Assembly (NCBI GenBank): GCA_027621405.1
Contig: JAQCBT010000015.1
Span: 1 to 64,000, forward strand
Direction: 5' to 3'
DNA: 64,000 bases
From: Pseudomonadota bacterium
Lineage (GTDB): Bacteria > Pseudomonadota > Gammaproteobacteria > Pseudomonadales > Pseudohongiellaceae
The position numbers were made by a program, and so were the translations under genes. Below, piece after piece: positions 56,028 to 64,000 of the stretch (position 1 is its first letter; each line of letters opens with the position of its first letter). The notes beneath the pieces were generated by a model. It worked only from the letters and a program-made list of their open reading frames with translations, was not told the DNA's origin and did no database searches.

Positions 56028-58451
56028 CTATTCTGCCTTATGCCCCGGTGGCAATCGATTCCCCCGCCGACCCTTCTTCCAGAACTCATACGCTCTGTTC
56101 TTGGCCAGATGCAGCAAGCTACCGGCTTTGTAGTTTCCCAGATCATCTGACACACCCGCCTCGAACCCGGTAAACAACTCCAGCGCCTCGTGTATAGTCG
56201 ATACGGCATACACATGAAACTTACCCTCCGCACAGACCTGTAACAGCTCGGGGTTCAACATCAGGTCAGCGGCATTAGCCTGAGGTATCACCACGCCCTG
56301 ATCACCAGTAAGACCCTTGTCCCGACACAACTCGTAAAAGCCTTCCACTTTTTCCGAGACCGCACCGACAGGCTGGACATTGCCCACCTGGTCGATGGCA
56401 CCAGTCATGGCAAGATCCTGCCGCAACGGCACCTGAGCCAGGGCGCTGAGCAAGCAGACCATCTCCGCACCCGATGCCGAATCACCATCAATACCGCCGT
56501 AACTCTGCTCGAAGGCAATGGAGGCCGAGAAAGCCAGGGGATGCTCGGTCTGCAGAAGATTGCGCAACAATCCCCCGAGAATATAAAAGCCCTTGGTGTG
56601 AATAGCCCCGGACAGATCGGATTCGCGTTCGATACTTACTGTACCAGCCGACCCTGGCCCTATACTGGCTGTAATGCGCGAAGGGAAGCCATAGGTTAAT
56701 GGCCCGGACTGTATAACTGCCAGACCGTTGATCTGGCCGGGCGCTTTGCCTTCGGTGTTGATACGAATGGTGCCATCCACCATGCGCGCTCGGTACTTAC
56801 GGGCAGGCAGATCGGCACGATGCCTGCCGCGCCTCACGGCCTCATAGACCTGCTCGCGGCTGACTACCGACAAACCGTTCTTCGCCGCGATGTGACTGGC
56901 CTCTCTTGCCACATCAGCTACCCGGCCAAAACGCATGGTCAGCTTGTTTCTTTCTCCAGCAATGCGCGCACCATGTTCTGACATAGCCATGACCGCGCAG
57001 CGGTCGAAAGGCAGGAGGTCCTCGGCACTGATGATCTTGGCCAGCACACCCGCGTAACAAAGCACGCCCTGCTGGTCACGGGGGATCGCATTGTCAAAGT
57101 CCGCCAGTACCTTGAACAGGTGCGGGAAATCCGGGTCGTAATAGTCCAGCATCTGATACAAGCCGGGATCCCCGATCAGGATGACTTTCACGTTCAGCGG
57201 CACCGGCTCCGGTGTGAGCATCGGACCCATTAAGTAATAAGCCAATTCGGAAGGAACGATGTCCAGCAAACCGGTTTTCAGCGCCCGTAACAGGACCTTC
57301 CAGGAACCGGGTTCAGCGAGCACATCCCTCACTTCGAGAACGAGGTAGCCACCATCGGCACGCAGCAAGGATCCAGCATGAATCATCATGTGGTCGGAAT
57401 GGTAGGTACCCATGGAACTGAATTCACGATCCACATTCCCGAGCAGATTTTGCAGCGAGGGGGAGGTTTCCCTGATGACCGGACAGTCCTGCGAATCAGG
57501 TCTGGATAGCAGCGGGTTGATCCGGTACAGGGAGGTGAAATTACTGTCGCTGCCCAGCAGGTGCAGGCGATGGGTAATCAGGTCATCCACTACCCACTGC
57601 AGAAAGGAATCGACTTCCGCTTCCCTGAACTCATTGGTGATGCGTTCCACCTGAAAGCGCAGGATGCGCCGGGCTTCCTCTTCGTAAAGTGTATTGAGGG
57701 AGTCGCTGTGTTGCTGTTGTATCTCATTGACTTTCAGGTTCAGGTCTTCGAAGCGGCGGGCAAAATCAGATATCCGGCGACGGATCTCATCCAGTTTCGC
57801 CGCCTCCATGCTGCCCTGCTGCACCATTTCGTCCAGCTTATCCAGGGAGATCGGCTCACCCTTCACCAAGGGCAGGATCGTCGGTTGAATCACCTGGCCA
57901 ACCTGGACAGGCACGAGCGCAAGCTCCGCAGCGCGCAGTTCCTCCTCGAAGGGTTTACCCACTTCCCGAATCGATGCCTGTACTTTCTCGTCCAGCGCCC
58001 AGCGGCGGGAACGCACGGCGTCGGACGACAGTTGGGGCCCTAGCTGTTCCTCAATAAACTGGATGAATCGATCCATGCGTTCAGCCAGCTTCACACCCTG
58101 GCCCCGGGCCACGGTCAACAGCCGCGGCTGATCGGGCTGCTCGAAGTTGTGCACATAGCAGCGGTCCGGCGTCTGCGGACAGGGTGGCCCGATATCGGTG
58201 AGTAGCTGCTCCACGAGGGTGGCACGCCCTGTGCCGGTGAGGCCCCGCACATAGATGTTCTGTCCTGGAGCTGCGGTTTCCAATCCAAACTGCAGTGCTG
58301 CCAGGGCATCGTCCTGCCCCACTACCGTGGCGATGGGTTCCACGTCCGCCGTGGTCTCGAAGTCCAGCCACGCTTCATTACATTGCCAGCGCAGGTCCTC
58401 ACTGGGTATGGCGAGCCTCTGCGCCAGTTCCTGCATTACTTTCTTGTCCAT
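56028..58451 (-). CDS. Lon-like ATP-dependent protease
   Basis: An 807-residue cytoplasmic protease of the Lon-related (LonB/YcbZ-like) family. The N-terminal ATP site is GLTGTGRATLV (residues 70-80), where Arg76 replaces the usual Walker A lysine. A coiled region (about 200-270) precedes a second conserved part. The C-terminal proteolytic domain has the Ser-Lys dyad: Ser658 in IDGDSASGAEM and Lys701 in SEKVEGF, separated by 43 residues as in Lon. The start at 58451 is well supported. It probably removes damaged proteins. Confidence 0.9.
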   Translation of the reverse strand: MDKKVMQELAQRLAIPSEDLRWQCNEAWLDFETTADVEPIATVVGQDDALAALQFGLETAAPGQNIYVRGLTGTGRATLVEQLLTDIGPPCPQTPDRCYVHNFEQPDQPRLLTVARGQGVKLAERMDRFIQFIEEQLGPQLSSDAVRSRRWALDEKVQASIREVGKPFEEELRAAELALVPVQVGQVIQPTILPLVKGEPISLDKLDEMVQQGSMEAAKLDEIRRRISDFARRFEDLNLKVNEIQQQHSDSLNTLYEEEARRILRFQVERITNEFREAEVDSFLQWVVDDLITHRLHLLGSDSNFTSLYRINPLLSRPDSQDCPVIRETSPSLQNLLGNVDREFSSMGTYHSDHMMIHAGSLLRADGGYLVLEVRDVLAEPGSWKVLLRALKTGLLDIVPSELAYYLMGPMLTPEPVPLNVKVILIGDPGLYQMLDYYDPDFPHLFKVLADFDNAIPRDQQGVLCYAGVLAKIISAEDLLPFDRCAVMAMSEHGARIAGERNKLTMRFGRVADVAREASHIAAKNGLSVVSREQVYEAVRRGRHRADLPARKYRARMVDGTIRINTEGKAPGQINGLAVIQSGPLTYGFPSRITASIGPGSAGTVSIERESDLSGAIHTKGFYILGGLLRNLLQTEHPLAFSASIAFEQSYGGIDGDSASGAEMVCLLSALAQVPLRQDLAMTGAIDQVGNVQPVGAVSEKVEGFYELCRDKGLTGDQGVVIPQANAADLMLNPELLQVCAEGKFHVYAVSTIHEALELFTGFEAGVSDDLGNYKAGSLLHLAKNRAYEFWKKGRRGNRLPPGHKAE

Positions 58452-58623
58452 GAAGGTGACTTCCTGACTGATTCGAATGAAAGGGCTTCTTCAGAGCTAT
58501 TACTGGTATTTAAGGTCGCACGGCAAATAGCTAGAGAGCAGCAGGCGCATCGCGCTGACTTGCGCTTTTTGCTGCGCAATCGTTCGCGAGAGTCTTCTAT
58601 CCGGTAGATCCAGACCGGGAAGT

Positions 58624-59508
58624 TTAAAACGGTAGCTCGTAGCTGGAATTGAAGCGCAAATCTCTCACCGTGTTGTAGCTATAGGCAACAGAATTGATCC
58701 CGTCAGACGGATTATCATGCTCAACAAAATAGTGCTGGAATCCGGCTTTCCTGCCATAACTGAATATGTCAGAAAAATTAATATAACCTCGACCCACATC
58801 AGCCATCTGCCCGGCGGCAGTCCGGTCCTTCACGTGCAGCATTGGGAACCGGCCAGGGTATTTCAGAAAATAAAACTTGGCATCGTACCCAGCCTGTTCA
58901 GCCCAGAACAGATCCATCTCGAACACAACCAAATCAGGATCCGTCTGAGACGTCAGGATGTCGTAGCCAATCTTGCCACCTTCCTGAATTGCAAACTCGA
59001 AATCGTGATTGTGATAACCCATAGTGATACCAGCCTCACGACATTTCTCGCCGGCCCGGTTCAGGGCCTCGGCATGACGTGCGTAGTCATCCAGGGAGCG
59101 TTCATCCGGCGGCAAAATCGGCACCACAATGTATTGCTGGCCAATGGTCGCCGCTGTTTCAATCTCTCGATCCAGGTCTTCACGAATTGCGCTTAGTTGA
59201 ATATGCGCGGCCGGCGAGGTGAGCCCCAAGCTATCCAGAATGTTGCGCACCTCCGCCGGCGTCTTGCCGTGATAACCGGCAAACTCCATCTCGGTGAAGC
59301 CGATCTCCGCCAACTGCTCGAGGGTGCCTTCGAAATCCGCCGCCATCTCCCGGCGCAGGGAGTAGAGTTGCAGACCGATCCTGTCGACCCTGCGTATCTG
59401 GGCGTTCACGCTACTGCCCAGCCCACTGGCGAGCATGGCGGCAGATACCGCTGTTTTCTTGAGGAAATCCCGACGGGTCTGGCGGGCGGATTGAAATCTT
59501 TTACGCAT
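58624..59508 (-). CDS. Tat-exported sugar phosphate isomerase/epimerase-like protein
   Basis: A 294-residue protein of the xylose-isomerase-like TIM barrel family. A twin-arginine signal (RRDFLKK, residues 12-18) precedes a hydrophobic stretch and AXA-like cleavage at SSVNA. Barrel motifs include IGLQLYSLRREM, ITMGYHNHDFEF with metal-ligand-like residues, and VFEMDLFWAEQAG. It is predicted to act in the periplasm on a sugar-like compound. Substrate is not known. It is divergent from the APC permease at 59690. Confidence 0.85.
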   Translation of the reverse strand: MRKRFQSARQTRRDFLKKTAVSAAMLASGLGSSVNAQIRRVDRIGLQLYSLRREMAADFEGTLEQLAEIGFTEMEFAGYHGKTPAEVRNILDSLGLTSPAAHIQLSAIREDLDREIETAATIGQQYIVVPILPPDERSLDDYARHAEALNRAGEKCREAGITMGYHNHDFEFAIQEGGKIGYDILTSQTDPDLVVFEMDLFWAEQAGYDAKFYFLKYPGRFPMLHVKDRTAAGQMADVGRGYINFSDIFSYGRKAGFQHYFVEHDNPSDGINSVAYSYNTVRDLRFNSSYELPF

Positions 59509-59689
59509 TGTTATTCTCCGGGTTGCAACCCAATTAAATCAGGAGTTCGGGCAACTGTGTAGTGTTGTATAAACCGCCAGCCCGGCCGACAACTCACTTC
59601 TGTATCTCCGGCAATGGGTCACGATCTAATCCGGCACCCCATTTGGTCTTAAAATAGTCGCACTACTATGGAATGATTATGCACTGCCA

Positions 59690-60922
59690 ATGAATGACAC
59701 AGCTCCCCCACACCTGTCCCGCACCCTGGGCCCGCTGACCGTCACCTTCTACGGTCTCGGTACCATCGTGGGTGCAGGCATCTATGTGCTGCTGGGCAGT
59801 GTCGCCGGCCTGGCTGGAAGCTACCTCCCTTATTCCTTCCTGATTGCCGGGCTGATCGCCGCCCTCACCGCGCTGAGCTACGCTGAACTCTCCGCCAGGC
59901 TTCCCGAGTGTGCGGGCGCCGCAGTCTATATCGAGGCAGCATGGCACCACCCGAAGTTGTCTGCCACGATCGGCTGGTTGTTGGTGCTCACAGGCATCGT
60001 CTCCGCATCCGCCATCGCCAACGGCTTCGTGGGTTACCTGAATGAGTTCGTCACAGTAAACAGGGTTATCGCCATCGGCAGCCTCATATTGATACTGGGC
60101 ATCATCGCCATCCTGAATATGAAGGCCTCAGCGATCCTGGTGTTCGCCGTCACCATACTGGAAGTATTCGGCCTGGTACTGGTGGTGTTCTATGCCTGGA
60201 ATGCGGAGCTCACTGCTGCCCTGCCCATGGTCGACACGCAGCCCATCGACAGCAGTGTAGCGTTTGGTGTGCTGCTGGGAAGCTTCGTGGCCTTCTATGC
60301 GTTCATCGGCTTCGAAGACATGGTAAACATCGTCGAGGAGGTTAAAAACCCCCGGCAAAACCTGCCTGTTGCCATACTTGTAGCGGTGGCGAGTGCAACC
60401 ATGCTCTATATGCTGGTAGCGGTCTCCGCGTTACGCGTGCTACCCGCAGAGCAACTCGCCGTCAGCGATGCACCCTTGTCGGCTCTGATGGCAGCGAGCG
60501 GCGGCTCCAGGCGCATCATCGCGATGATCAGCCTGATTGCAGTGATAAATGTTGCTCTGGTGCAGATCATCATGGCCTCGAGGGTGCTCTATGGTATGGC
60601 CACTAGCGCGATGATCGCGGACTTCTTTGCCCGGGTGAATCCTGTCACCCACACACCCATCAACTCGACCCTGATCATCATCGGCCTGATCCTGGTATTC
60701 GCCTTGTCAATGCCGATTACGCAACTGGCACAGCTCACCAGCTTCATCATGCTGCTGATTTTCAGCCTCGTAAATCTCGCGCTCATCAAGATCAAGCGCA
60801 AGGCGACAATTATTTATGGCGGTTTCCAGATTCCACTGGCGGTACCCATAGCAGGCGCGGCAACTACGGCGATTCTGCTGTTGTTCCAGACCTTGATGAG
60901 CCTCGGGTTGATTCAGCCCTAG
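59690..60922 (+). CDS. APC-family amino acid permease
   Basis: A 410-residue permease with about 12 membrane helices of the amino acid-polyamine-organocation type. Helix 1 has the unwound GLGTIVGAGIYVLLGSVAG, and helix 6 contains AFIGFEDMVNIVEEVKNP. The short C terminus is basic. Substrate is probably an amino acid. It starts about 180 bases after the Tat gene's start (divergent) and ends 13 bases before the symporter remnant's stop. Confidence 0.93.
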   Translation: MNDTAPPHLSRTLGPLTVTFYGLGTIVGAGIYVLLGSVAGLAGSYLPYSFLIAGLIAALTALSYAELSARLPECAGAAVYIEAAWHHPKLSATIGWLLVLTGIVSASAIANGFVGYLNEFVTVNRVIAIGSLILILGIIAILNMKASAILVFAVTILEVFGLVLVVFYAWNAELTAALPMVDTQPIDSSVAFGVLLGSFVAFYAFIGFEDMVNIVEEVKNPRQNLPVAILVAVASATMLYMLVAVSALRVLPAEQLAVSDAPLSALMAASGGSRRIIAMISLIAVINVALVQIIMASRVLYGMATSAMIADFFARVNPVTHTPINSTLIIIGLILVFALSMPITQLAQLTSFIMLLIFSLVNLALIKIKRKATIIYGGFQIPLAVPIAGAATTAILLLFQTLMSLGLIQP

Positions 60923-60935
60923 TGCGGGCGAAGGT

Positions 60936-61193
60936 CTAGGACACGACTTGCGCGGCGTCCCTTGGTGGCTCAGCGGAACCGTGACTCCCCTCCGAACCGC
61001 CGCCGACCCATTTTTCCATGAGTGCGCAGGTCACCAGGTCACCAGTGACGTTTATCGCGGTTCTGCTCATATCCAGTATGCGATCCACGCCCATGATCAA
61101 GGCGATGCCGGCCGCCGGAATGCCCACGGTTTCCAGCACCATGGCCAGGATCACGATGCCTACACCGGGGGTTGCCGGTGAACCGATAGACGC
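60936..61193 (-). pseudogene. C-terminal remnant of a DAACS (GltP/DctA-type) symporter
   Basis: On the minus strand the last 85 codons encode [20 protein letters not shown], then GIPAAGIALIMGVDRILDMSRTAINVTGDLV, which is the final membrane domain of proton/sodium dicarboxylate or glutamate symporters. Typical genes encode 400 or more residues, so over three quarters is missing. The upstream (61194 onward) changes abruptly into the MscS remnant on the other strand. The stop is intact. Confidence 0.85.
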
Positions 61194-61202
61194 TGGGGGC
61201 CC

Positions 61203-61352
61203 AAGAGCGATGTCATGTTTGCCATCTGGGAGAAGTTCGCCGCCAACAATATCGAGATTCCTTTTCCGCAGCGGGATTTGCACCTTCATTCCAGCGAAGA
61301 CGTCATCAAGACTGAAATGGTTAACAGAGGAAATGACGACCGGCGAAGCTAA
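61203..61352 (+). pseudogene. C-terminal remnant of an MscS-family mechanosensitive channel
   Basis: On the plus strand this frame encodes [20 protein letters not shown] followed by PQRDLHLHS and a short tail, then TAA at 61350. This is the well-conserved end of MscS-like channels. The N-terminal parts are absent. It is joined back-to-back with the DAACS remnant near 61194-61202. Confidence 0.85.
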
Positions 61353-61375
61353 TAGCGATGCCTGCCTGCTAACCA

Positions 61376-64000
61376 CTAGCGCTCTATAGAGTAAGTCAGG
61401 TCCAGACTCTGGTGTTCACCGGATTCCGCCTGCAGTTTCAGGGTCTCGGTCAACTCATAGTCCACGGCCACCTTGGACTGACTGTCGAACAGACCCACGC
61501 CATAGCGCACGAAGATCGATGGAGTCAGGTACTTACCCACAGTCAGCAGGGTGTTATTGATATCCCCGGTATTGGTGATGGCGAAGGTATCGAGACCCAG
61601 GGTGCCCCTAACCCGTTCGGATATGGAGCGACCGCGCTCCAGTCCAAGCCGTGCTATGGAACCCAGTAACGCCGACTCGTCTGACGTACCCATCTCACTG
61701 ATCGGTCTGCCGGTAACCAACAGGGCGACAATGTCGGCCTCTGCCAGCGGCGGCGTGGAAAACAGTTCACTCTGGATATTGCGCAGGGTGCCATTCATCA
61801 ATACACCCACCTCTGTGCCATTGACCTCTCGTATCGCGCGGACATTCAGGCCTGGGTTGTCATAGGGGCCTATGAATAACAGACTGCCATCCTGCAATTG
61901 CAGCGTTTGACCATAGAGACTGTAACTACCGTCCTCGATAGTGAGTTCCCCGAAGGTCCTGTTGCTGCCGTTGGGCAGTACTTCCGTGGAGAGGCTACCA
62001 GACAGCTCCGTGCTCAATCCAAAGCCGGAGAAACTCACGGATTCACCCAACTCAATATACAGCTCGGCCGTAAGTGGTCGGTTCATGAAACGCGACTGTT
62101 CCGCCGCCAGCGAAAACTCCAGGTCAGGACGATCCACCGGTGCGCGGGTGATCACGACGTCGCTGGACACGTCGATAGCCGTCTCCGGCAGTGCTGACAG
62201 CGCAATCCTGACCTGCGGCAGTTCCAGGCTACCCTGTATGTGAATGGATTCGGTAGTCGACCTTAACTCCAGATTCGGAGTAATGCTGGCGCTCAGTTCG
62301 GGGGTGTCCATGAGACTGAAATCCTCTCCCTGTAATCGCAAGGTCATCTCACCTGCGCCAGAAAGCATGTTTTCTGCACTACCGGTAAGGGCCAGGTATC
62401 CCTCTTCCGTAGCCACATTGGCTTCGATCGCCGCCTGGCCATCCTCTGTTGCAGTCATCTCTCCCTCAAAATTCTGTATTTCCAGACCCCATGTGTCCAG
62501 CAGGAAGCTGCTGTCGGTCACAGACACATAACCATTTACCCGGGGCAAGTCGAGAGTGCCGCTGATAGCAAACTCACTGTCTAGCTCGCCCCTGATATTC
62601 GACACATCGGCGATATATACTTCCAGCCAACCCAGGTCATCGAATTGCGCATTGCTGAAACCATTCAGGCTGCCATCGGCATTGATAGAGAGATTGACGT
62701 CGACCTCCCCTTGCAGGGGAAAGCTGTTGTTGTCTATCAGCTGCTGCTCCAGCACACCACCTACCGACATTGTCCAGCGCCGGTCTTGCAAGCCACCACT
62801 GAGAGCAACATCGCGCCAGTAGTAGTCCCGTCGCTCCTCGGCTTCAGCAGTTACCATATCCGCCGGGTCAACATCCCTCGCGCGCGACAATGACATGACC
62901 GGATTGCTGGATACCAGTGAGAAATCGAGGGCCGGATCTCCATCCGCGCTGAAGCTACCGGAAGCAGACGCGTCCAGGGTACCGGAAAAACTCAGGCCCG
63001 CTGGCAAGACTGGAAACACCTCTCGCCCCAGTGTGGCAAACGGGAATGCCCTGGGAATCTGTTCTATTTGCGCCAGGGGGAAGCCTTCCAGAGAAGCGCT
63101 ATACTGCCCACCGCCCGCAGCTGGTTGGGATCGCAGGGCGAAGCACAGGCTCGTGGAAGCCGATTGCAGGCAACTGTTTTCCAACTCGATGAGCGATTCA
63201 GACAGCTCAATACTGGTCGGGGATACCAGGCTCCAGTCCATGGCGGCCTGCAGATTCAGCCTTTCCAGTCGACCGTTCCAGCCCCAGGGATTCTGCCGGA
63301 GTTGGCCACCGGACAAGGCAAGCTCAATGGATCCTGAGGGTGACGCTGAAACAAATGACATCGACAATGCCGCATCGGAACCCTGTAACTGAATGATTGC
63401 CGTTTCAAATTCTTCCCTGCTGCTTTCCGTAGCGTAGAGAAACTGCTCCAGTTCTACCAGTGCTTCATAGCGTTGTGGCGATCCTTCGATTCTGGCAGAA
63501 AGACTTCCGAGTCGGATGTCTTCCAGCCTAAGGTTCTGGCCTTGCACTGATCCATTGATGAAGGGCTCTTCCAAAGTTCCCAGCAGCTGACCACCGCCCA
63601 CCAGGCTGCCATTGGCATTGGCCAACAGGCTGCCCAGGTCATCCAGGGTGATACTCCAGTTCAATGTGTTACTGGCTCCTACCGTGCCACTGACAGAGAG
63701 CTGTAATTCATCACTCTCGAGGAACAACTGCGGAATCTCCAGCATCTGGTCGGCAAAAGACAACTGACCCGCGCCGTTAATCCTGCTCTCTCCCAGTAGT
63801 CCCGATACCTGATCAATGTCCCCATTGACTCGTAATCCCGTATCACTATTGGTCAGATCGAAACTGCCGTTGGCCGAGATGGCTGTCGGCATCAACTCGA
63901 CGCTCTGCTGTGCACTGAGGTACTCCGCCACATTGAAATCCTGCAGCCGATAGGTGCCTGCCAGGGAGAGCTGCTCCTGCCAGTCGATGCCCAGTGATCC
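61376..64000 (-). CDS. tamB: Translocation and assembly module protein TamB (C-terminal part)
   Basis: The last 874 codons or so of tamB; the frame is open to the window's right edge, so the gene continues beyond it. TamB spans the periplasm as a long beta-taco and moves phospholipids and assists outer-membrane protein insertion together with TamA. The C-terminal DUF490 domain is clear: LLVTGRPISEMGTSDESALL, YGVGLFDSQSKVAVDYELT and the ending SLDLTYSIER. Repeated amphipathic strands with (V/L)xGxL patterns fill the rest. Its stop is 24 bases beyond the MscS remnant's stop. Confidence 0.93.
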   Translation of the reverse strand, partial: GSLGIDWQEQLSLAGTYRLQDFNVAEYLSAQQSVELMPTAISANGSFDLTNSDTGLRVNGDIDQVSGLLGESRINGAGQLSFADQMLEIPQLFLESDELQLSVSGTVGASNTLNWSITLDDLGSLLANANGSLVGGGQLLGTLEEPFINGSVQGQNLRLEDIRLGSLSARIEGSPQRYEALVELEQFLYATESSREEFETAIIQLQGSDAALSMSFVSASPSGSIELALSGGQLRQNPWGWNGRLERLNLQAAMDWSLVSPTSIELSESLIELENSCLQSASTSLCFALRSQPAAGGGQYSASLEGFPLAQIEQIPRAFPFATLGREVFPVLPAGLSFSGTLDASASGSFSADGDPALDFSLVSSNPVMSLSRARDVDPADMVTAEAEERRDYYWRDVALSGGLQDRRWTMSVGGVLEQQLIDNNSFPLQGEVDVNLSINADGSLNGFSNAQFDDLGWLEVYIADVSNIRGELDSEFAISGTLDLPRVNGYVSVTDSSFLLDTWGLEIQNFEGEMTATEDGQAAIEANVATEEGYLALTGSAENMLSGAGEMTLRLQGEDFSLMDTPELSASITPNLELRSTTESIHIQGSLELPQVRIALSALPETAIDVSSDVVITRAPVDRPDLEFSLAAEQSRFMNRPLTAELYIELGESVSFSGFGLSTELSGSLSTEVLPNGSNRTFGELTIEDGSYSLYGQTLQLQDGSLLFIGPYDNPGLNVRAIREVNGTEVGVLMNGTLRNIQSELFSTPPLAEADIVALLVTGRPISEMGTSDESALLGSIARLGLERGRSISERVRGTLGLDTFAITNTGDINNTLLTVGKYLTPSIFVRYGVGLFDSQSKVAVDYELTETLKLQAESGEHQSLDLTYSIER

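Overview
The window is chromosomal DNA of a gammaproteobacterium, probably a marine or aquatic member of the broad Pseudomonadales/Cellvibrionales-like group. The evidence is gene order: 16S rRNA, tyrS, a LytM/M23 peptidase, anmK, erpA and argC, as around Pseudomonas tyrS; recN/fur/bamE; a grpE-dnaK-dnaJ heat-shock operon with sigma-32 type promoters; rnfH/ratA/smpB; and a one-piece tmRNA. The left edge cuts a 16S rRNA gene and the right edge cuts tamB. No CRISPR array, transposase, integrase or tRNA gene was seen.

Layout. 1-11954 is housekeeping: rRNA, tyrS, cell-wall recycling, Fe-S delivery, arginine, haem and thiamine genes (hemJ-thiD-thiE-hemL) and an adenosine-kinase-like gene. 11955-18400 holds dnaJ, dnaK, grpE, recN and fur; dnaJ is bracketed on both sides by copies of one palindromic element. 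18708-32641 combines bamE with a dispersed metal (probably zinc) acquisition set: a ZrgA-like His-rich protein, two DUF3299 paralogues, an FtsX-type ABC transporter and a His-rich TonB receptor with a small CxxC protein. M19, M20 and M61 peptidases, families usually dependent on zinc, lie between the two halves. 32765-43633 holds an ArsA-like ATPase with a small Cys-Cys-ending partner, rnfH-ratA, an NSS transporter, smpB, an AI-2E family permease, a crotonase, an SPFH/NfeD pair, an SGNH hydrolase and the tmRNA.

43818-61375 is accessory. It has an alpha/beta hydrolase, a truncated AraC remnant sharing an exact 81-bp repeat with an intact membrane-bound AraC regulator 5 kb away, a beta-helix/beta-propeller protein that looks type-I-secreted, an AT-richer FG-GAP protein, a putative copper set (cytochrome c fused to a PHM-like monooxygenase, and a CopC-like protein), a Lon-like protease with an altered P-loop, a Tat-exported sugar isomerase-like protein and an APC permease. 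It ends in a scar where a deletion appears to have joined the 3' ends of two divergent genes (a DAACS symporter and an MscS channel). tamB fills the rest.

The most promising leads are the dnaJ-bracketing palindromes, the zinc-uptake/zinc-peptidase neighbourhood, the double-remnant scar, the cytochrome-PHM protein and the ArsA/Cys-Cys protein pair. All calls come from reading the sequence; no database search was run.
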